The translations under genes were made by a program, and so were the position numbers. A stretch of DNA of 34,821 bases from RPQK01 sp041946865. GTDB taxonomy: Bacteria > Acidobacteriota > UBA6911 > RPQK01. The notes under the pieces are model-generated. The model searched no databases, was not told where the DNA came from, and saw nothing but the letters and a program-made list of their open reading frames with translations. The stretch covers positions 1-34,821 of the forward strand of contig JBHGBF010000025.1 in assembly GCA_041946865.1 (NCBI GenBank), in the 5' to 3' direction. This document shows positions 7,682 through 15,331 of this stretch, in pieces; the first letter of the stretch is position 1; every line of letters starts with the position of its first letter.

Positions 7682-8227
7682 TTACCTGCGTGCCGGCTCC
7701 CTTTCCTCTTCTATCTCGATTCGACGACGGCGCTCCTTCAGTTTGGGCGCCGGCATGGTCACTTCGAGCACCCCGTCGCGGAAGCTGGCTTTCGCCTTTT
7801 CTACGTCGACTCCGGGTGGCAACGGGATCATCCTGTAGAAGCTTCCGTAGGCGCGTTCGCTCCGATAGAAACCTTCCCTTTCTTCCTGGCGTTCCTGGCG
7901 GCGTTCGCCTTGGAGAACGATCGAATCCTCTTCGACTTCGATCTTGACGTCTTCGCGGCGCAGGCCCGGCAGATCGGCGCGGACCACGAACTGGCCCTCG
8001 CGCTCGAAGGCCTCAATTTGAGGCGCCCAGATTCCGTGCTCGGTTGACGTCCAGGGTGTCAGCCAGCGCCCGGATCTTCTTCCGCCAAACCCAAACTCGT
8101 CAAACAGACGATCCATTTCTTCCGCAAATCGGTCCATCCACCCAAAGGGCCCGCCCTTCCAGCGGGAAGGCAGACGCTCGAGCCGTTCGAGCCCTTCGGA
8201 TTCTGATGATCGCCTTTTCTCTGCCAT
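7682..8227 (-). CDS. Small heat-shock protein, Hsp20/alpha-crystallin family
   Basis: ATP-independent holdase chaperone of 181 residues. The N-terminal arm (residues 1-66) has WMDRFAEEMDRLFDEF, typical of class A bacterial small heat-shock proteins. The alpha-crystallin domain covers about 68-160, with RADLPGLRREDVKIEVEED, the dimer-loop region GFYRSERAYGSFYR and the end motif FRDGVLEVTMPAP. A basic/acidic tail contains an I-x-I motif (I170, I172) that normally docks between dimers during oligomer assembly. The start at 8227 follows AAAGGAGAAC. A TTGACA-type promoter lies about 165-190 bp upstream, implying a leader of about 155 nt. Neighbouring genes give no further hint of function. Confidence 0.95.
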   Translation of the reverse strand: MAEKRRSSESEGLERLERLPSRWKGGPFGWMDRFAEEMDRLFDEFGFGGRRSGRWLTPWTSTEHGIWAPQIEAFEREGQFVVRADLPGLRREDVKIEVEEDSIVLQGERRQERQEEREGFYRSERAYGSFYRMIPLPPGVDVEKAKASFRDGVLEVTMPAPKLKERRRRIEIEEEREPARR

Positions 8228-8391
8228 GTTGTTGTTCTCCTTTCTTCAGGATGGGTGCCATGTCCTTTCCGGTCACATCCTTATTGGGGAGGGTCGTAAC
8301 CGGCGAACGTGAATGGAAGGACACTGCGGGGCCACGCATCCCGAAACGTCAAATATGCAGTTTTTAAGCAACGAGAACGCGGCTGAAAACC

Positions 8392-8420
8392 ATGCTATAA
8401 AGCCAACCGGAGAGTGTCAA
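8392..8420 (-). promoter_or_regulatory. Candidate sigma-70-like promoter of hsp20
   Basis: On the minus strand TTGACA (8415-8420) is followed after 17 bases by TAGCAT (8392-8397); TATAGC with a 15-base gap overlaps it. The -35 is a perfect consensus. The predicted start is near 8385, leaving about 157 nt before the hsp20 ATG. No CIRCE element or sigma-32-type promoter was recognised. Confidence 0.45.
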
Positions 8421-8441
8421 CAGGCCGTCCCCGGGGCGCGC

Positions 8442-9521
8442 TCAGTTACCGGTCGGAGGCCTCTCGGGCGGGAGCGGCTCGACCAGTACCGGCCCGAACT
8501 CGACCTGACAGCGATGCGCCATCAGAGCGACGGCATATTCGCCAGGTGGCAGGGGGGCCCCCTGGTCATCGGAGACCTCTATCCAAGGCCCGTCACCATC
8601 CGACTGCTTCCTCCACTGCACTCGCTGGTGATATTTCCTGTGCTTGCCGCCTGGATCGAGGAGATCCCGGACTTCGACGATGATTCTGTAAGGTACTCCG
8701 GGTTCAAGCTCGAAATCCCGATAGCTTGCCACCCAACGAGGCGCCTCTTTCCCCTTCTTCCACGAAAACTCGGCGCCCACCCCTTTGTAATGCGAGTAGT
8801 ACCAGGCAAGACCGAAATTCCAGCCGCGCCGCGGAGAATACGCCCCGTCATCGCGTCTCCCTCCCCATAACGGGAGAACTCCGAACCCAAACGGTTGTCT
8901 CCGGCTGGCGCAACTCCGAAAAACCACCTCGGTGCTCACCCGCCGCCCCCCGGGAAAGGCCCCGGTCGCTACCACAATTCGATCGTAATCCTCGAACCCC
9001 GGCTTGGGCCGCAAACGCCCCCCGCTTCCGGCGCCTATCGTCTCCCAGATACCGCTCTCGACCTCCAAATCCCGCAGGCTGGTCCAGGTTACCTCTAAGG
9101 GCAAACGAACCGGGGCCGGGTTGTAGTGGAAATCACGCAAGAGCCGGATGGTTCCGCCAAACTTCGACCAGGCGGCAATCTGCACAGTGTTCCGTCCCGA
9201 GAGGAGCTCGCGCGGGTCGATTTCGATGCAAAACAAAGGCTTGCGAACCCTGGGCCCTTCTTGCCTGGCTACATGCCACCGATCGCCGTTCACCTGGTAG
9301 CGAATCTCGGAGACAGGAAATAGAAGCCTCCCGGAAATATTGGCCGTGACGTCTCCCGTGCGGTAGGAAAAGACGGGCGGAAGATGGTCGACCACAATCC
9401 CCGGGGTGTGTGACTTGAAGGCCTGCGAGTCGAGAAGGATAATCAGGACGGCAAGCGTGCCTGTCCTCCGGCGCAGCCACAAGGCCAGACGGGCAACAGC
9501 TTCCCACGTCGAGTTTCGCAT
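8442..9521 (-). CDS. Exported protein of unknown function, Ig-like plus jelly-roll-like domain
   Basis: Not recognised as a named family. It has 359 residues when started at MRNSTWEAVARLALWLRRR. The open frame extends upstream to 9716, but that part is Cys/Arg-rich, overlaps the end of the preceding gene and is unlikely to be translated. Residues 10-35 are a basic segment and a hydrophobic helix (TGTLAVLIILL) that should act as a signal peptide or anchor. Residues about 45-140 look like an Ig-like strand domain (VSEIRYQVNGDRW, SGRNTVQIAAWSKFGG). The remainder is Trp/Tyr/Gly-rich with WETIGAGSGG, FGFGVLPLWGGRRDD, WNFGLAWYYSHYKGVGAEFSW and GVPYRIIVEVRDLLDP, which suggests a concanavalin-like lectin/glucanase fold. 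It ends in a Pro-rich tail. No strong ribosome site is visible. It follows the ceramidase-fold gene by 103 bp on the same strand and may be co-transcribed. Confidence 0.7.
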   Translation of the reverse strand: MRNSTWEAVARLALWLRRRTGTLAVLIILLDSQAFKSHTPGIVVDHLPPVFSYRTGDVTANISGRLLFPVSEIRYQVNGDRWHVARQEGPRVRKPLFCIEIDPRELLSGRNTVQIAAWSKFGGTIRLLRDFHYNPAPVRLPLEVTWTSLRDLEVESGIWETIGAGSGGRLRPKPGFEDYDRIVVATGAFPGGRRVSTEVVFRSCASRRQPFGFGVLPLWGGRRDDGAYSPRRGWNFGLAWYYSHYKGVGAEFSWKKGKEAPRWVASYRDFELEPGVPYRIIVEVRDLLDPGGKHRKYHQRVQWRKQSDGDGPWIEVSDDQGAPLPPGEYAVALMAHRCQVEFGPVLVEPLPPERPPTGN

Positions 9522-9624
9522 AGCTTGGCAGGGCAGTTGCGGCGGCCGGACACCGCCCCGAGGTCGTACGACCATTCTAGCATCAGCCGGACAAACGGGG
9601 AATCGGGCAGCCCCGGCATCTGCC

Positions 9625-10896
9625 TCACAGCAGGCCGTGCAGCAGGCGCAGGGATTCCCGGACGACGATCTGCGCCGCGTCCGGAGAGAACCGTGTGCTT
9701 TGCACTTCGTAACCACCCTCGAGGTACAGGTGTCTCGGGGCGAGGTAGCCGGCGGCGCCGTTGCAGTGCGTGATGACCAGGGTGTGACGAAAGGGCGAGC
9801 CGGCTTTGATGGCCTGCCCGATCTCGGTCAGCACCTCGCCGCCCAGGCCGATGATGCCGACGTCGCCGATCCTCGCCGCCGTAATCGTGTACGGCAGCCG
9901 CTCGGCAACCGGTTGGGGCGAGCTGCCGGCCGCGACTTTGGCGGGCAACTGGATCACCTGAAGAGAGCTGCGGATCGGTTCGGGAGCCTCGAGCTGACTG
10001 GACCTCCGGTACACGTGCACGACCTCCTGTCCTAGCAGGTTGCCAAGCAGGACCGGCTCAGGCGTCCAGCCGGGCTCCGTGTTGAACGCCGGCAGGATTC
10101 GATACCACGGATCGATGTTGCCTGAGGCCCCGACAAAGGCGAGGGCAACACCTCCTGAATCCGTTACTCTCTCGATCATCTGCTCGGCCAGGCCGAGCAC
10201 GTCCCCGCTGATGATGAGATTGGCCGGACCCAAAGATGTCCCGTGCGTGGCGTAGTCGAAAGCCACGGCCAGGGGTGAACCGTCCGCCTTCACCATGCGA
10301 AGAACCTGCACCTCTTTATCGGTCGGCCCATAAGGATTCCGCCCCAGCACGATTGAGCTCTCACCTTTGGCGTTGATCCTTAGTTCGCGTCGGTTGGCGC
10401 CGACCGGCGAAGATCCAATGCCCACTGACAAAGTGGCCGGCTGGAGGTTGGCGATCGCGTTCGCAACCAGCTCCGCCAGCTTGCCCTTGAGTCCTTCGGT
10501 GAACCGGACGTTATTGGCGTGTACGGCCTGCGGATCCAGTCCGGGGCTCGGGGCGGCGTGAGTGTGAATCGCACATAGGAAGAGCTGATAAGGCGTCAAC
10601 CCCGTTCTGCTCACAATCGCCGTGCGCAGCGCCTCTGCGGTATTGCCGTAGAAACCGATCAGGTCCAGCGATACCAGAGCGAGGCGCGAACCGCCCGTCT
10701 CGAACACCAGGGCACGGGCGCTAATGTCGTCATGGACTCCGGTCGACAGCTCTTTCCGACTGGCATATCCGGCCAGCTGCACGGGCTCCTGGGGAGTAAT
10801 GACGGTCTTGGCCACGCCCACTCGCAGCGAAGGCGCGCCAGCGGCGAGACAGGCCGCAAGGGTCAGGCAGAAAACCAAAGGAGACAGTAGACGCAT
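9625..10896 (-). CDS. Neutral/alkaline non-lysosomal ceramidase-fold protein, probably not a ceramidase
   Basis: 423 residues; the start MRLLSPLVFC follows GAGGAGGGTG, whereas the frame open to 10956 lacks a ribosome site. The hydrophobic N-terminus ending LTLAACLAAGAP is a signal peptide, possibly lipoprotein-type (LAAC, Cys16). The body matches the ceramidase N-terminal catalytic domain: VGVAKTVITP at the start, AIHTHAAPSPG (H111, H113) and FDYATHGTSLGP (H218) as zinc-ligand regions, and AFVGASGNIDP at 253-263. In true neutral ceramidases the equivalent of the last segment is GDxSPN with a nucleophilic Ser; here that position is Asp262. The C-terminal Ig-like domain of full-length ceramidases (over 600 residues) is absent. 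An exported metal-dependent hydrolase with another substrate is likely. Confidence 0.82.
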   Translation of the reverse strand: MRLLSPLVFCLTLAACLAAGAPSLRVGVAKTVITPQEPVQLAGYASRKELSTGVHDDISARALVFETGGSRLALVSLDLIGFYGNTAEALRTAIVSRTGLTPYQLFLCAIHTHAAPSPGLDPQAVHANNVRFTEGLKGKLAELVANAIANLQPATLSVGIGSSPVGANRRELRINAKGESSIVLGRNPYGPTDKEVQVLRMVKADGSPLAVAFDYATHGTSLGPANLIISGDVLGLAEQMIERVTDSGGVALAFVGASGNIDPWYRILPAFNTEPGWTPEPVLLGNLLGQEVVHVYRRSSQLEAPEPIRSSLQVIQLPAKVAAGSSPQPVAERLPYTITAARIGDVGIIGLGGEVLTEIGQAIKAGSPFRHTLVITHCNGAAGYLAPRHLYLEGGYEVQSTRFSPDAAQIVVRESLRLLHGLL

Positions 10897-11040
10897 AGGT
10901 TCACCCTCCTCGAATGCGGACGAGCCGATCATAGGCGGGGGGTGGGCAACAGTCAACGCGGCGAAAGCGGCAGCAGGAAAGGGCTTCGAAAGCTAGATTC
11001 TTATTCCAGAATATGAAACACACTATCTCTCATTTTGGCC

Positions 11041-11069
11041 TTGACACCTCCGTCCAGTGGTAGTAGTCT
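11041..11069 (+). promoter_or_regulatory. Candidate promoter of TonB-dependent receptor A
   Basis: TTGACA at 11041-11046, 17 bases, then TAGTCT at 11064-11069. The -35 is perfect and the -10 weak. Transcription would begin near 11076, giving a leader of about 93 nt before the receptor ATG. The rest of the 212-bp spacer 10957-11168 shows nothing else distinct. Confidence 0.4.
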
Positions 11070-11168
11070 TCCAATCGCTCATAGTACCGAGCACTTCATA
11101 AAACCGGCTGTATCATTTCACATATTGGAACTGACCGATTTTCGTCGTTAGCTCAAAGGAGGGGAACG

Positions 11169-14100
11169 ATGCGATTTCGGAATATTTCAGTAGTAGTCAC
11201 TATCCTAATGGTGGCAACGGTAACGGGGTGGGCGCAGGAGTATCGTGGCCGGGTGCAGGGAGTCATCACCGACTCTACCGGAGGCGTCATGCCCGGCGCT
11301 TCTCTCGTCCTGAAGAACACGGCCACCGGCGTGGAGGTGAGCCGGGTATCGAACGACGAGGGACGTTACGTGTTCGATTACGTCGATCCCGGGACTTACA
11401 GTCTCGCCGTGGAACTGCCGGGTTTTAAGAAATCGCTCCAGCGGAATATCGTGGTCCAGCAGCGCGGCGACGTCACGATCGACGTCAAGATGGAAGTGGG
11501 CGAGGTGACGGAGTCGATTACGGTCGAGGCCTCGCCGGTGGCTCTGCAGTTCAATACGGCCTCGCGCGACCTGACGATCGAGACCAAGATGGTGAAGGAA
11601 CTGCCATCGCTGACCCGGAACCCCTTCCAGCTCGCCATGCTTGATCCGACGATTCTCAACCGGGGCAACACCTCCGAGACCCAGCCGTACCATCACCGGA
11701 CGTCGAACGAGATGGACCTGGGGGGAGGAACCAAGTATCGGAACGACATCCTGCTTGACGGGACGCCGCTCACGGCCGGCAACAAGCTGGGCTACACGCC
11801 GCCTATGGATGCGGTGACCGAATACACGATCCAGCAAAACTCAGTAGACGCGGAATTCGGTCACAGCGCAGGCGGAATCGCTGTCGTCACCATGAAGTCC
11901 GGGACGAACGAGATCCACGGGTCGGGCTATTTCTACGGCCGGGACCCGGGGCTCAACGCGATAACCGACCGCGCCATCCCGCGGCACAGCGAGAATCCTT
12001 ACTGGAACGCGGGCGCCACCATAGGCTTGCCGCTCATCAAGAACAAGCTCTTCCTCTTCGGTGTCTTTGAGAAGATCGAAAACACTCAGGCGAGCCCGGG
12101 GACTTATACGCTCCCCACGGCGGCCGAGCGGGCCGGCGATTTCTCACAGTCGCTCACCAAAGACGGGAAGCCGCGGGTCATCTATGATCCAACCACCACC
12201 AAGTTGGGGCCGGACGGCAAGACCTACGTGCGGACTCCTTTTGCCGACAACAAGGTTCCTGCGACTCGCTTTGACCCGGTTGCCGCCAAAATCCTGGACG
12301 GCCTCTGGCAGGCAAACTCTCCAGGCGACGATAAGACCGGCCTGAATAACTTCAGATACCTGAACGAGCTGAAATTCCACTACTACAACTTCTCTTCCCG
12401 GGTGGACTACCAGATCAACGAAAAGTGGAAAGCCTTTGGACGGATCAGCCGGATGAAGACCGATCAAGACCAGACCGATTTCACGGGCGGCAACGATCCC
12501 TTCAAGATGCGGAACGTGACCGGCAGCAAACGCAATGGCTGGAACATTGCGGCAGACACCGTCTACACCGCCAGCCCGACCACGACCTTCAATATCCGAG
12601 GGTCATATTACATGGCCGAGGACAAACGGGATTATCCCGAATTGGCCGTAACGGAACAGGACTACGCGGACCTCTGGAAAACGACCTGGTGGAAAGACGG
12701 AACCACCGACTACCTGGCAGGCCGCCCGCTTGTCTATTTCCCGCACATTGTGGTCGACAACAACAACTACGGGCGGTTCGGAGTCCAGAACTTCTGGTAC
12801 CAGCAGCCCTCGGGTTACAGCGTGCATGGTCGCTACACCAGGTACTTTACCAGGCACTGGCTGAAAGCCGGCACCGAAGTCCGCTGGAAACGAGGGAGTG
12901 CGGCACGCTTCTATTTCGCCGACTTTCGCTTCTCGTCTCAGGAAACAGGCAAGGATATGGCCAAGGCCGAGGCGGCGACAGGTCATCCCTGGGCCAGCTT
13001 CCTCCTCGGCGCGATTAATCCCTCCGCGTCAAACGTCCGCTACAACGTGCTCCAGTACGCCAACACCGAGATGTACGGGTTTTATTTGCAGGATGACTTC
13101 AAGGTCACTCAAAACCTCACGCTCAACCTCGGCCTTCGTTACGAATACGAAGGAGGCCTTTGGGATCCGGAGAATCGGCTTCCCCAGCGCATGGACCTGA
13201 CGGACCCGATTCCGGGGATGAGAGAAGCCATCGATCCTTTGATTCCCGCCGAAGTGAAAGCCAAGATGGCGGAGTCAGCCGGACAGAAGAGCTACATCTA
13301 TAATGGGGCCTTTTACTTTACCGAAGAGGGGAACAAGCGCAAGACGATGATGGACAAGAACGGCTGGATGCCGCGCATCGGCCTCGCCTGGCGCCTGAAC
13401 GACAAGACCGTGATCCGTTCCGGCTATGGCCGCTTTGTCGTTCCTTCGTCGCTGGCGAATTCCGAACGCGACACGCTGGGCGAGATCGATCTGGGCGGGT
13501 TTACACCCACAACGCCGGTGCCCTCCGTGCAGCAAGGGATTCCTCGCGCGTATCTTTCCAACCCCTTCCCGCTCGGGCTCAACCCCATTACCGGGAAAAA
13601 GTACGGGCGATACACGAATCTCGGCAGCGCCGTTACCATCGATGAATACGAACAGCGGCCGCCGATAAGCGATCGGATCAACGTCTCGGTTCAACGCGAG
13701 TTGCCCGGACGGTTCATCGCCGACGTTACTTATTTCACCAATTTCGTCAGTCGCGACCAGTTCAGCAAGAATCTCAACATGGCTGACCCCCGCTTGAGCT
13801 ACAAGTACAAGGCGGAGTTGGAGAAGACGGTCCCCAACCCGTTCTACAACTACGGCACACCGGAGACCTTCCCGAATGCGTCGCTCCGGAACTCGAAGAC
13901 GGTGAAAATCTCGACTCTGCTCGTTCCCTATCCGCAATACGGAAACATCATTCAAACGGGAACGGACATGAGGAAAGCACGCTACCAGTCCCTGCAGCTC
14001 CGCATGCAGCGGCCATTCTATCGGGGATTCTCGGTGCTGGCGAGCTATGCGTACGTCAAGTCCAGATCCCAGTGGTTCTTTGATCCTCAGGACGAATACG

Positions 14101-14693
14101 ATGGTCTGCTGACCTGGATGGATTTCACGGTAACGCAGAGCGGAGGCTCAGGTGCGCCTACGGTTACTTCCGACCCGGAGCACCGGTTCGTGTCAGCCGG
14201 GGCGTGGGAGCTCCCGATCGGCCGCGGCCGGATGCTCGGCGGGAACATGTCGGGAGTCCTCGACCACATTGTCGGCGGATGGCAGATCTCGGCCATGTAT
14301 TCCCATACGTCCGGCGCCCCGTTGATTTTCACCCGCAGCATGATCGCGCCCCCGTCTGTCAACCAGATCGGGGAGATCGGCTCCGGCAGTTACTGGTTTG
14401 ACACGACGGGATTTGCCAAACAGGCGGCTTACACCCGCAGGACCAATCCCTGGTACTACGAGAACTTAAACGGGCCCGGCTACTCAAATATGGACGTATC
14501 ACTGTCTAAGAAGTTTGTCTTGACCGAACGGTTCCGACTCGAAGTCCGAATGGATGCTTTCAACGCCCTGAACGGAATGAACTGGGTCACGCCGCAGCTG
14601 GACGAAACCAAGTCGGACTTCGGCAAGACCAACACACAGATGACGGGTTATTACGGGCGTCAGTTCCAGTACTCGGCCCGCATCGAGTTCTAG
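11169..14693 (+). CDS. TonB-dependent receptor A, Oar-like, carboxypeptidase-regulatory-like N-terminus
   Basis: Outer-membrane receptor of 1174 residues, normal for the acidobacterial Oar-like family. The start is set by AAAGGAGGGG just before the ATG. Residues 1-22 are a signal peptide ending GWAQ. Residues about 24-115 are a carboxypeptidase-regulatory-like beta-sandwich (VQGVITDSTGGVMPGASLVL, DEGRYVFDYVDPGTYSLAVE). The plug follows at about 120-260 (KELPSLTRNPFQLAML, NDILLDGTP, GGIAVVTMKSGTNEIHGSGY). The rest is a long beta-barrel with alternating aromatic strands, ending SARIEF with the terminal Phe required for outer-membrane insertion. The substrate cannot be read from sequence. It faces the remnant/GH block convergently. 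No SusD-like lipoprotein accompanies it. Confidence 0.93.
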   Translation: MRFRNISVVVTILMVATVTGWAQEYRGRVQGVITDSTGGVMPGASLVLKNTATGVEVSRVSNDEGRYVFDYVDPGTYSLAVELPGFKKSLQRNIVVQQRGDVTIDVKMEVGEVTESITVEASPVALQFNTASRDLTIETKMVKELPSLTRNPFQLAMLDPTILNRGNTSETQPYHHRTSNEMDLGGGTKYRNDILLDGTPLTAGNKLGYTPPMDAVTEYTIQQNSVDAEFGHSAGGIAVVTMKSGTNEIHGSGYFYGRDPGLNAITDRAIPRHSENPYWNAGATIGLPLIKNKLFLFGVFEKIENTQASPGTYTLPTAAERAGDFSQSLTKDGKPRVIYDPTTTKLGPDGKTYVRTPFADNKVPATRFDPVAAKILDGLWQANSPGDDKTGLNNFRYLNELKFHYYNFSSRVDYQINEKWKAFGRISRMKTDQDQTDFTGGNDPFKMRNVTGSKRNGWNIAADTVYTASPTTTFNIRGSYYMAEDKRDYPELAVTEQDYADLWKTTWWKDGTTDYLAGRPLVYFPHIVVDNNNYGRFGVQNFWYQQPSGYSVHGRYTRYFTRHWLKAGTEVRWKRGSAARFYFADFRFSSQETGKDMAKAEAATGHPWASFLLGAINPSASNVRYNVLQYANTEMYGFYLQDDFKVTQNLTLNLGLRYEYEGGLWDPENRLPQRMDLTDPIPGMREAIDPLIPAEVKAKMAESAGQKSYIYNGAFYFTEEGNKRKTMMDKNGWMPRIGLAWRLNDKTVIRSGYGRFVVPSSLANSERDTLGEIDLGGFTPTTPVPSVQQGIPRAYLSNPFPLGLNPITGKKYGRYTNLGSAVTIDEYEQRPPISDRINVSVQRELPGRFIADVTYFTNFVSRDQFSKNLNMADPRLSYKYKAELEKTVPNPFYNYGTPETFPNASLRNSKTVKISTLLVPYPQYGNIIQTGTDMRKARYQSLQLRMQRPFYRGFSVLASYAYVKSRSQWFFDPQDEYDGLLTWMDFTVTQSGGSGAPTVTSDPEHRFVSAGAWELPIGRGRMLGGNMSGVLDHIVGGWQISAMYSHTSGAPLIFTRSMIAPPSVNQIGEIGSGSYWFDTTGFAKQAAYTRRTNPWYYENLNGPGYSNMDVSLSKKFVLTERFRLEVRMDAFNALNGMNWVTPQLDETKSDFGKTNTQMTGYYGRQFQYSARIEF

Positions 14694-14714
14694 GCCGGCG
14701 GGGTGCGCGGTTGG

Positions 14715-14758
14715 AGGTCCGTAGGACCGGCACGTATATAGAAAACGGTGGCAAGGCT
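14715..14758 (+). repeat. Dispersed GGTCCGTAGGACC repeat, second locus
   Basis: AGGTCC-GTA-GGACC dyad followed by GGCACGTATATAGAAAACG and GTGGCAAGGCT, closely matching the unit at 3527-3577 in order and sequence. It lies 21 bases after the stop of receptor A and beside the truncated end of the DUF5703 remnant, so it may mark a deletion or insertion boundary. Confidence 0.7.
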
Positions 14759-14864
14759 CGGATCCAATGAGGGCGTACTGCCGGCGCCGACGGCTGGGCG
14801 TCGGGATGATTGCAGCGACTGGAGTGCGGCTGGCGATTCTGAGCGTAAGCGCGGAAGCGGGCGC

Positions 14865-15317
14865 TCATCTGCTCCCACGGCTTGCGGAGCAGGTACAGGT
14901 CACGCATCTTCGGTGCTGCTCGATCTGATCGGCCATCCCGTCTGCACTGTGGAGGTGCTGGCGGGTGTCCCTGTCGGTCAACACGTCGTCCCCGTACTGA
15001 AGAAATTCGATGTCGACGAACGCGCACGCGCCCGCGTAATCGGTATACCGTTGGGGAAAGCTGTTGGAGCTGAGATCGTTGCCGAAAACATCGACACGGT
15101 TGACCTGGAGTTTCAGAGCATGGGGCGCCGTCCAGATCAGGCTGCCCATTGGCCCGTTGCCAATTGGCATCCCGCCCTCCGGCCGGGAAACCGGCCGGTC
15201 GAGGATGATGTCGGCGCGAGAAACGAGGGAGCGGTAGTCGACGGGCAGAGGTTGAGCGAAGGCGAGAGAGGCAAGAAGCCAACCAGCGAATGCGCAGAGG
15301 GCGAGTCTTGTCTTCAT
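14865..15317 (-). pseudogene. 5' remnant of a DUF5703-type glycoside hydrolase
   Basis: An intact start (AAGGGGAT ribosome site, signal peptide MKTRLALCAFAGWLLASLAFA) is followed by the recognisable N-terminus of a DUF5703 protein: EGGMPIGNGPMGSLIWTAP, LKLQVNRVDVFGND and DYAGACAFVDIEF. Similarity fades near residue 115-125 (TRQHLHSADG). The reading then becomes Cys/Ser/Arg-rich and stops at 150 residues; the family is normally several hundred residues long. Another frame just downstream reads RDLYLLRKPWEQMSARFRAY, which looks protein-like and could be a displaced 3' fragment left by an internal deletion. It lies only 14 bp downstream of the GH29-GH97 gene, so it was probably the last gene of that operon. 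Confidence 0.75.
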
Positions 15318-15331
15318 GAAATCCCCTTAGG

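Noticed and set aside
9522..9716. N-terminal extension of the exported unknown protein
   Set aside because: It would place 65 Cys/Arg-rich residues before the signal segment and overlap the end of the ceramidase-fold gene.
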